Positions 19,340 to 25,834 of a stretch of DNA of 25,834 nt are shown here, piece after piece. The notes under the pieces were generated by a model, which made no database searches, was not told where the DNA came from, and was given only the letters and a program-made list of their open reading frames with translations. Origin of the DNA: a virus; IMG/VR virus record IMGVR_UViG_3300020473_000736, positions 1 to 25,834 of that record. One strand, written 5' to 3'. The position numbers and the translations under genes were made by a program. Within the stretch, counting starts at the first letter, position 1. Every line of letters starts with the position of its first letter.

Positions 19340-21157
19340 ATGTCTGCTATTATCACTGATCTGTTCAGGATACATAATGCCCAACAGTTCGTCGAGGCAT
19401 TATCTGAACCCACAACCTCTACTCCTGCTGAAGAAGCAGCAGCTGAGGCAGGTACACAACGTACACGACTCTACTTCTTTATTGGTAGACCACAAGAATG
19501 GAAAGCATATCTTGAACTTTATGCAATTAACAACACCTTTCAAGTAGGTGAGGTTGTATATCAAGGTACTTCATATCCTGGTGGTGCTTCAGTATATGGA
19601 ACTGTAGAAAAAGTATTTCCAAATTCTGTCCTACTATCTGGTGTAAATGGTACACTAGGTCAGAACTCTAATTTCGTTGCTGGTACTACTGTCACTGGTA
19701 ATTCAAGTGGTGCTACTGGTAAAGCTGGTGTGTGGAGGACTGGATCCGAGAACGTTCCTACATCACCTTTTGACTCTCAAGAAGAGAAGTTCGAGATCTA
19801 TGATGATATGATCTCTCTTAAAAGGGTTAAGAAAGACGATTTAACATTCGTGGTTAAGCGTTATAACTTCGGTGCTAACACAGTGTACGATATGTACAAG
19901 CCCGATTATTCTAGTGCTAAGACTGCTGCTACTGGTGCCACCTCATTATTTGCTTCCACATTCTATGTGATGAACAGCAACTATGAGGTCTTTAAGTGTT
20001 TATATAACGGTCAAACTCCTACAGATCCTAACGGTGTAGTATCAGTTACAGAACCTACTAAGGTTCAGTCTATCTCTGGTATCTTTATCGAACCAGAAGA
20101 TGCTGGTAACCCAGGATTCAGAACTGATGGTAAGCGTCCATATGTATGGAAGTATATGTATACTATCCCTACTGACAGTGTATTGAAGTTCTTGTCAACT
20201 GACTTCCTTCCAATTATTGAAGAAACTGCTGTTACTTCTGCTGCTGTTAACGGTGCTATAGATACTATTCTTATTACCGATGCAGGTTCTAACTATGATG
20301 CTGGTACATACTACACTCCAATTAAGGGTGATGGTTCTGCTGGAATCGCTAAACTTGTAGTTGATTCTGGTTCTATTGTCGAGGCAAGTCTACAGGCTGC
20401 TGGTACTGGATACACATATGCATCTATCAACTTTGGAGATGTTTATAGTGATAGTGGATTAACAACTGGATCTGATATTGACGCTAACAGTGACGCAACT
20501 GGTGGTGCTGTAGAAGTTATCATTCCTCCTCAAGGTGGACACGGTGCTGACCCTGTAGAAGAATTGGGTGGTAAAAGAGTTATGGTCAACACTCGTTTGA
20601 CCTATGATGAAGGAGAAGGTGACTTCCCAACAGATAATGACTTCCGTCGTATTGGTCTACTTCGTGACCCATACAACTTCGGTACTACAGACTTTGCAAC
20701 TGCTGATAACCTAAGTGCAACTCCTGCATTGAAGGTTCAGAGTCCTTCTGGTGATTTCTTCGTTGATGAAGAGATTTCACAGACATATACTTCTGGTGGT
20801 TCATCTGTAACTGCTAAGGGTACAGTTGTTTCTTGGAAGGGAACTGTTGATGGTGTAACATACAACATCCTTAAATACTTCCAGTCTCCTGATCGTCATA
20901 CACATAATGGCGTTGTTTACCCATTTACCAACACAGCTGATGTTGTTTCTGGTGCAGGATCACTTTCTACTGCTACGGTAAATAGTTCATATAATACACC
21001 TGGTGGACAGACAGATGGCGGTGTAGTTTTCGCAAGCGGTGCTTCTAATGCAGAGATTGCGAAAAACTCAGGCGATATCATTTACATTGAGAACCGTCGT
21101 GCTATCTCTCGTGCTTCTGACCAGATTGAAGATATCAAGCTCGTAGTCGAGTTCTAA
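19340..21157 (+). CDS. 8: Baseplate wedge subunit gp8, enlarged (605 aa)
   Basis: The ends match T4 gp8. YFFIGRPQEW at residues 45-54 corresponds to T4 gp8's FITFGRSEPW. RPYVWKYMYTIPTDS corresponds to its GYVWEYLFEIPPD. The C-terminal GDIIYIENRRAISRASDQIE corresponds to GEMIYMENRPPIIMAMDQTE. gp8 is a wedge protein that joins gp7, gp6 and gp10 in the T4 baseplate. T4 gp8 has 334 residues, so about 270 extra residues are present. One insertion near residues 59-130 contains a VGEVVYQG.....A.GTV and GNSSGATGKAG pattern. Another, near 310-365, contains two GxNY/GxGYT units (ITDAGSNYDAGTYYTPI, LQAAGTGYTYASINFGD) of the kind found in the giant gene. The start is the first ATG after the tandem late promoter, with only a weak purine run (TAGAAAA) before it. 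The TAA is 17 bases before the next ATG. Confidence 0.92.
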   Translation: MSAIITDLFRIHNAQQFVEALSEPTTSTPAEEAAAEAGTQRTRLYFFIGRPQEWKAYLELYAINNTFQVGEVVYQGTSYPGGASVYGTVEKVFPNSVLLSGVNGTLGQNSNFVAGTTVTGNSSGATGKAGVWRTGSENVPTSPFDSQEEKFEIYDDMISLKRVKKDDLTFVVKRYNFGANTVYDMYKPDYSSAKTAATGATSLFASTFYVMNSNYEVFKCLYNGQTPTDPNGVVSVTEPTKVQSISGIFIEPEDAGNPGFRTDGKRPYVWKYMYTIPTDSVLKFLSTDFLPIIEETAVTSAAVNGAIDTILITDAGSNYDAGTYYTPIKGDGSAGIAKLVVDSGSIVEASLQAAGTGYTYASINFGDVYSDSGLTTGSDIDANSDATGGAVEVIIPPQGGHGADPVEELGGKRVMVNTRLTYDEGEGDFPTDNDFRRIGLLRDPYNFGTTDFATADNLSATPALKVQSPSGDFFVDEEISQTYTSGGSSVTAKGTVVSWKGTVDGVTYNILKYFQSPDRHTHNGVVYPFTNTADVVSGAGSLSTATVNSSYNTPGGQTDGGVVFASGASNAEIAKNSGDIIYIENRRAISRASDQIEDIKLVVEF

Positions 21158-21159
21158 TT

Positions 21160-21165
21160 AAAGAG
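21160..21165 (+). promoter_or_regulatory. Ribosome binding site of the DUF4815 gene
   Basis: AAAGAG lies three bases after the gp8 stop and nine bases before the ATG at 21175. A second purine run, AAGAG, touches the start codon but is too close to act as a Shine-Dalgarno. The position supports the chosen start. Confidence 0.45.
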
Positions 21166-21174
21166 TCTTAAGAG

Positions 21175-24100
21175 ATGCCACAAAATACTAACCTGAATAG
21201 AACCCCGTATTTCGACGACTTTGATGCGGGGAAGAATTTCTATAGGATTCTATTCCGTCCAGGATATTCTATCCAAGCAAGAGAACTAACTCAACTACAA
21301 TCAATGTTGCAAGGGCAACTTGAATCAGTTGGTAATAGTATGTTTAAGCAGGGTCAGATGGTGATCCCTGGTGAAGTATCTTATTCGGATACCTATGAAT
21401 ATGTTAAGTTAAGTAGCGTCTCTCAAATTGCTCAGAATGTTGATGGTGAAATTAACTTCGTTAAATATGACATTTCTCAATTGGTTGGCAAGGTTATGGT
21501 CGGCCAGACTTCTGGTGTTAAGGCATATATTGATAACTACTCCTACGAATCGACTCTGGATTCTGATACCGTTTTCGTTAAGTATATTAGTTCAGGTGCT
21601 GATAATTCAGATAGTAGATTCCGTCAAGGGGAGTCACTTAAGTTAGAAAATGAGACTACAGACGATAATCCTACTTTAGTTGTAGGTTCTGATGGTATTA
21701 AACCTTCAAGTAGCCCTGCAATGGGTTATGGATCTGCTGTAAACGTCCAAAGAGGTATTTACTTTATTAATGGTCATTTCGTTCAGAACGATGCTCAGAC
21801 ATTGATTTTAGCAAAGTATGCTACTGATACTTCATATAAAGTTGGTTGGACTATTACAGAAACAATTATTACTCCTGAAGATGATGTATCTCTTAAGGAT
21901 AATGCACAAGGATATTCTAATTTCTCTGCACCAGGTGCACATAGATTAAAGATTACTCTTCATCTAGAGAAATTTGATGTTGATTCTCCTTCAAATAAGA
22001 ATTTTGTACAGTTACTATATCTTCAACAAGGTAGGATACAGAGACAGATTAAGCAAACTGCACCTAGCCAGATAGAAGAAATATTAGCACGTAGAACATA
22101 TGATGAATCTGGAGACTATGTTGTCAAGCCATTTACATCAGATATTAAGGAATATTACAATAAGAATGGTTCAGGATTCTATAATGTTGGTCCTGACGGT
22201 ACAGTTAATGGTCATACTACTGATGAGGCTGCTGATAAGTTAGTATTGAATGTTGGTCCAGGTAAAGCATATATTCGTGGTTATGAGGTAGAGAATACAG
22301 ATCCTAAGTACATAGATTTAGATAAAGCCAAAGCAACACAAGATAGACAAAATACAAGAATATACGGATCTCCTTTATCTCGTATTCCTCTTCGTTCTGT
22401 AAAAGGTAGTGTTCCTATTAGTTCTACTCCTGATGGTGAAGCTACTCCATTCAAAAAGTTAGATTTATATCGTAAGTTTATTGATTCCCATTTTGGAACT
22501 AATCCTGATGGTCAAAATATAGTAAATGGAGAATATTTTGAAACAGAAAGGCCCCTTAGTTCTGGAAATGCGACTGGTGCTTCAGTAGTATTTTCATCGA
22601 ATACATTAAGAGGAGAAACCTACGCTAATGAAGATTCTATAATGAGTGTTTGGGTATACCAAGGTACTAGTACTACTAGTGGTGTACCAATTACAGCAGA
22701 ACCTTTTGGTAGTATTACCGATGTAGTATTCACAGACTTGAAAGATGGTACTCCAAAGACAATGTATGTCTGGGATGGAGCTAATCATTCAGCAGTAAAG
22801 GTAATTGCTGGTCGTACAAATGTAGTATTTAATGATGATGTTAAAGGAACATCAGCTTGGGCAGAAGATAGTGCTATGACCACTGGTAATCACGTTGTTC
22901 AAGAGTTGATTCTTAGAGGTCCGATTAAGACTCTTACTAATATTCATATAGCACAACAAGCACAAGGCCCTTGTGAAGCAGATGTAGCGATTGGTGGTAC
23001 TCCTGCCAATACAAATACTTGTATGTTATATGCAACCAATAATGGTAGTATAGTATATGGTGTTATTATTGATTACACAATGCCAATGTCACCTATCATT
23101 GGTCGTGCAATTGGAAGAGATTTTAAATTTAAGAATAAGCCTAATGGATTTGATAAAACAAAGAATGTACTTTCTAATGCCGCTAATCAAGATTGCACAT
23201 TTGATTTGTCATACACAAACCCAATCTTATTCACAAGAATCAAATTAGTTGGAAATCATTCTTTCGATACAGGAGCTAATGTCATTGGTTCTATTAGTGG
23301 TAGTACTGGTGTTGTAGAAGGTGGTCTTTCTGTGGGTAATAATGATCCATCAATTGCTACCTTATCGTATGGAACAAATCTTACTTTATCTAAAGTAATT
23401 GGTTCTTTTGTTGAAGGAGAAGAAATATATGATGCAGATGATAGTGCGAAGACAGCTGTTATAGCAGTAAATGGACGTATTAGTCACTTTACTGTTCCTT
23501 ATGGTGGGCAAAATTATGCTTCCACTGCACAAGACATATCTTTAAAGATTGGTAATAGACCATATCAAAGTAACTATATTACTTGTACTTCTTCACCTAC
23601 AAATGGTATAAATGGACAAACAAATTATATTCAAAAGGTAAGGTTTACTGATCTAGGATACAGACAGATTCTTGATAGATTTGATGTACCTCCTATATGT
23701 CAAGTTACAGATAGTGGAACTCATAGTGCTAGTGATCCAGATGCTTATGTAAAAGCTGTATTATTCAAGGATGTAATTCAGACTTATGGTATAGAGGATG
23801 TCCGTTCCATTGGTATGACACACGGAAGTCAAGGTAATAAGAAGTTAACTGGTGATATTCAATTCTCAGATTCTGATTCTACAGATCTTTATACAATTAC
23901 TAATAATTTGCAGTGGTCTGGTAAAGCAGATTGTGATTATATTCAGGCAACAAACTATGGTGCAAGACCATCTACTGATTTGACTGAAGATGATCTTATT
24001 CAAGTTACTATAGATGGTAACACTTATAAGTACGAAGTTGCTAAAGTATGCGATCCAGCAACAGATAAACCTGCTCGTATATACTTAAAGCAACGTTTAT

Positions 24101-25834
24101 GTAAGGGGTTTTCATCCAATACGGTGACACGTGTTAGAGCTAAAATTGAAAATTCTGGTAAGGCAACACTTGTAATTCCTTTACCAAATTCAAAAATTGC
24201 TGCAACAATTAAGAGTGATGACGATAGCGGTATTACTTACTATTCTAGAAAACAGTTTATTGAAAGTGTAACTATTGATGGTGTTGATAATACAGTTAGT
24301 ATTGCTGCACAATTAGATTATGGTCAGCAGCAATTTGCTCCATTTAGTCCAGAAGATTATGTTCTAGAAGTATATACTGTAGGGTCAAATACAATAAGAT
24401 ATGGCGGTTCAGGTGGAGAAGTTGTAATAGAAGGAGATATCTTGTACATAGATTCTTCTATGGTATCTGTTACTAGTGGAGCATCTGAGAATAATGCTGG
24501 TGCACTAACTGTTAAGCTACCACTTAATTACTTCTGGCAATCTGGTGGACTACAATTAACAGGTGTGAAGTTGAAACTTACCGCAACTATAGAAACTTCT
24601 AAGGCTAAGCCAAAACTTAAAACATCTGTTATTAATAAGAGAATCTCTATCAATGCTGACTTAGACAACGACATTATTCCTTTGAGAGGTGATGATTATG
24701 ATAATCCTACAGGTCAAGTTAAATCATACTCTGATGTATATAAGCTTCGTTATGTATATGAGGGTACTCCTGGAATTGCACCTACAGTCGATGAGAATGG
24801 TGACTTATTAGGAAATACTGGTACAAATATCACAGACCTCTTCTTATTCGATGATGGTCAAAGAGATAATTTATATGATACTGCAACCTTAGTTAGAAAA
24901 CCAGGTGTAAGAACTCCAACTGGTACAATGGTTATTGGTTTTGACTATTTCCAGCATTCAGAAGGTGATTTCTTTACAGTTGATTCATATCTACACGAAA
25001 ATGGTGTGACATATGATGAGATACCATCCTTTACTTCACTTGTACACGGTAAAAAGAGTCTTGGTGATCTGATTGATTTCCGTCCTTTGGTTGGAACTTC
25101 GGCTCAGATTCCTGGGTATGTTAACGCTTCTGTAATGGATAATAACTCCAATATCTCGGAAGTGTTTACTCAAGGTGGTGTTAGTGCTGCTCTTCCTTCA
25201 GATACTAAAACTAGTATTGGAACACCCTATACTTTTTCGTGTTCCTATAGTTATTATGTTGATCGTATCGATACTATCTACTTGAAAAAAGATGGTACAT
25301 TTATTGTCAAGAAGGGTGCTGGATCTACAAACCCACAGTCTGCTGAGACTGTAGATGAGGCTATTAAAGTATTTAAGATTTATATCCCTGCTTACACTGA
25401 TAACACTAAGAAGATTAAAACCTTCCCAATAGAAAATAAGCGATTCACGATGCGTGATATCACTAAATTGGAGAAGAAAGTTGAACGTTTAGAAAGATAT
25501 ACTATGCTTTCTGTTCTAGAACAGGGTGCTTTAAATACACAAATTAAAGACATCGCTACTGGAATGGACAGATTTAAATCTGGTTTTGTAGTTGATAACT
25601 TTGAAAGTTTTAGTTTATCTCATATTAATTCTGTTGATTATAAAGCAGCATTAGATTTAACACGTGGTACTTTAAGACCAGAATCCAAAGAAACAACTGT
25701 TTCTTTAATGGAGGAGGATTCTTCTGAGACTGCACGTACTTTATCAAAGTATGTTGTCAATCACGGTGTAGTAACCCTTCCATTTACAGAAGCTATTCTC
25801 TGTCAAAATATATTTGCTACAAATACTACTTCTG
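21175..25834 (+). CDS. DUF4815-type virion structural protein (3' end outside window)
   Basis: The frame is open from ATG 21175 to the last base, giving at least 1553 codons. Family features seen: an N-terminal PYFDDFDAGKNFYRILFRPG and QARELTQLQSMLQ (residues about 11-45), KAYIRGYEVE at 364-373, FDYFQHSEGDFFTVDSY at 1256-1272, SLGDLIDFRPLVG at 1295-1307, and a coiled-coil-like TMRDITKLEKKVERLERYT near 1425-1443. These are the usual landmarks of the DUF4815 proteins that follow gp8 in marine T4-like phages and are annotated as virion structural or tail proteins. A VGQTSGVKAYI element (about 107-117) matches the VGQTSGARGEI element of the giant protein. By position it stands in for T4 gp9/gp10, peripheral baseplate proteins that connect fibres. 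That equivalence is inference, so no symbol is given. The gene follows gp8 by 17 bases and probably shares its late transcript. Confidence 0.88.
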   Translation, partial: MPQNTNLNRTPYFDDFDAGKNFYRILFRPGYSIQARELTQLQSMLQGQLESVGNSMFKQGQMVIPGEVSYSDTYEYVKLSSVSQIAQNVDGEINFVKYDISQLVGKVMVGQTSGVKAYIDNYSYESTLDSDTVFVKYISSGADNSDSRFRQGESLKLENETTDDNPTLVVGSDGIKPSSSPAMGYGSAVNVQRGIYFINGHFVQNDAQTLILAKYATDTSYKVGWTITETIITPEDDVSLKDNAQGYSNFSAPGAHRLKITLHLEKFDVDSPSNKNFVQLLYLQQGRIQRQIKQTAPSQIEEILARRTYDESGDYVVKPFTSDIKEYYNKNGSGFYNVGPDGTVNGHTTDEAADKLVLNVGPGKAYIRGYEVENTDPKYIDLDKAKATQDRQNTRIYGSPLSRIPLRSVKGSVPISSTPDGEATPFKKLDLYRKFIDSHFGTNPDGQNIVNGEYFETERPLSSGNATGASVVFSSNTLRGETYANEDSIMSVWVYQGTSTTSGVPITAEPFGSITDVVFTDLKDGTPKTMYVWDGANHSAVKVIAGRTNVVFNDDVKGTSAWAEDSAMTTGNHVVQELILRGPIKTLTNIHIAQQAQGPCEADVAIGGTPANTNTCMLYATNNGSIVYGVIIDYTMPMSPIIGRAIGRDFKFKNKPNGFDKTKNVLSNAANQDCTFDLSYTNPILFTRIKLVGNHSFDTGANVIGSISGSTGVVEGGLSVGNNDPSIATLSYGTNLTLSKVIGSFVEGEEIYDADDSAKTAVIAVNGRISHFTVPYGGQNYASTAQDISLKIGNRPYQSNYITCTSSPTNGINGQTNYIQKVRFTDLGYRQILDRFDVPPICQVTDSGTHSASDPDAYVKAVLFKDVIQTYGIEDVRSIGMTHGSQGNKKLTGDIQFSDSDSTDLYTITNNLQWSGKADCDYIQATNYGARPSTDLTEDDLIQVTIDGNTYKYEVAKVCDPATDKPARIYLKQRLCKGFSSNTVTRVRAKIENSGKATLVIPLPNSKIAATIKSDDDSGITYYSRKQFIESVTIDGVDNTVSIAAQLDYGQQQFAPFSPEDYVLEVYTVGSNTIRYGGSGGEVVIEGDILYIDSSMVSVTSGASENNAGALTVKLPLNYFWQSGGLQLTGVKLKLTATIETSKAKPKLKTSVINKRISINADLDNDIIPLRGDDYDNPTGQVKSYSDVYKLRYVYEGTPGIAPTVDENGDLLGNTGTNITDLFLFDDGQRDNLYDTATLVRKPGVRTPTGTMVIGFDYFQHSEGDFFTVDSYLHENGVTYDEIPSFTSLVHGKKSLGDLIDFRPLVGTSAQIPGYVNASVMDNNSNISEVFTQGGVSAALPSDTKTSIGTPYTFSCSYSYYVDRIDTIYLKKDGTFIVKKGAGSTNPQSAETVDEAIKVFKIYIPAYTDNTKKIKTFPIENKRFTMRDITKLEKKVERLERYTMLSVLEQGALNTQIKDIATGMDRFKSGFVVDNFESFSLSHINSVDYKAALDLTRGTLRPESKETTVSLMEEDSSETARTLSKYVVNHGVVTLPFTEAILCQNIFATNTTS

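Noticed and set aside
21428-23248. Two short + strand frames (21428-21646 and 23057-23248) in the DUF4815 region
   Set aside because: Both are out of frame with the DUF4815 reading frame, which I translated without a stop from 21175 to the window end and which carries the recognisable family motifs.

Overview
The window is a block of tail and baseplate genes from an AT-rich, T4-like marine myovirus. The gene order (gp25, gp6, gp7-like, gp8, DUF4815 protein), the YHYH-bearing protein at the gp7 position and the T4-type late promoter TATAAATA all resemble marine T4-like phages of cyanobacteria or of SAR11. The sequence does not say which host, because no host-derived metabolic gene lies in the window. 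All genes are on the + strand and densely packed, with stop and start codons overlapping, touching or a few bases apart.

Layout: 1-129 is the 3' end of an unidentified gene. 129-416 encodes a minimal 95-residue SET-domain protein, a possible lysine methyltransferase. 441-839 is gp25 and 840-2654 is gp6, both baseplate wedge proteins. 2658-19292 is one 16.6 kb open reading frame of 5544 codons at the gp7 (wedge initiator) position. It makes up almost two thirds of the window. After a 47-base gap with two overlapping late promoters, 19340-21157 encodes an enlarged gp8. 21175 to the window end is a large DUF4815-type virion structural protein that is still open at the edge (at least 1553 codons). 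There is no gene-free stretch over 300 bases, and I saw no tRNA, CRISPR, transposase, intein or clear terminator.

The giant protein is the notable object. Its ends look like a phage wedge protein built from small beta modules used several times: GFP/YT-type, GxGYT-type, LDGV-type and YHYH. Between residues about 2339 and 4290 (nt 9672-15527) lies an array of diverged repeats. Its signature is a Y.P.TG..(M/L).LTIG.H strand pair, then a single-cysteine strand F(S/T)C, then (H/T).YPR.TDP. There are 18 YPR copies, four Y-x-GG variants and seven PSTN...H copies. The array has higher-order structure (three super-units of about 620 nt), truncated units, and fragments of a helical module whose halves lie about 3.5 kb apart. 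This suggests growth by duplication inside an existing structural gene.

How the genes fit together (family knowledge plus inference): gp25, gp6, gp7 and gp8 form the baseplate wedge. The DUF4815 protein is probably a peripheral baseplate or fibre-network component. The giant gp7-like protein may project far from the wedge as a fibre or host-contact surface. Shared modules in the gp7-like, gp8 and DUF4815 products suggest that beta modules have been exchanged among neighbouring structural genes. The SET protein could modify a virion or host protein, but nothing here shows its substrate.
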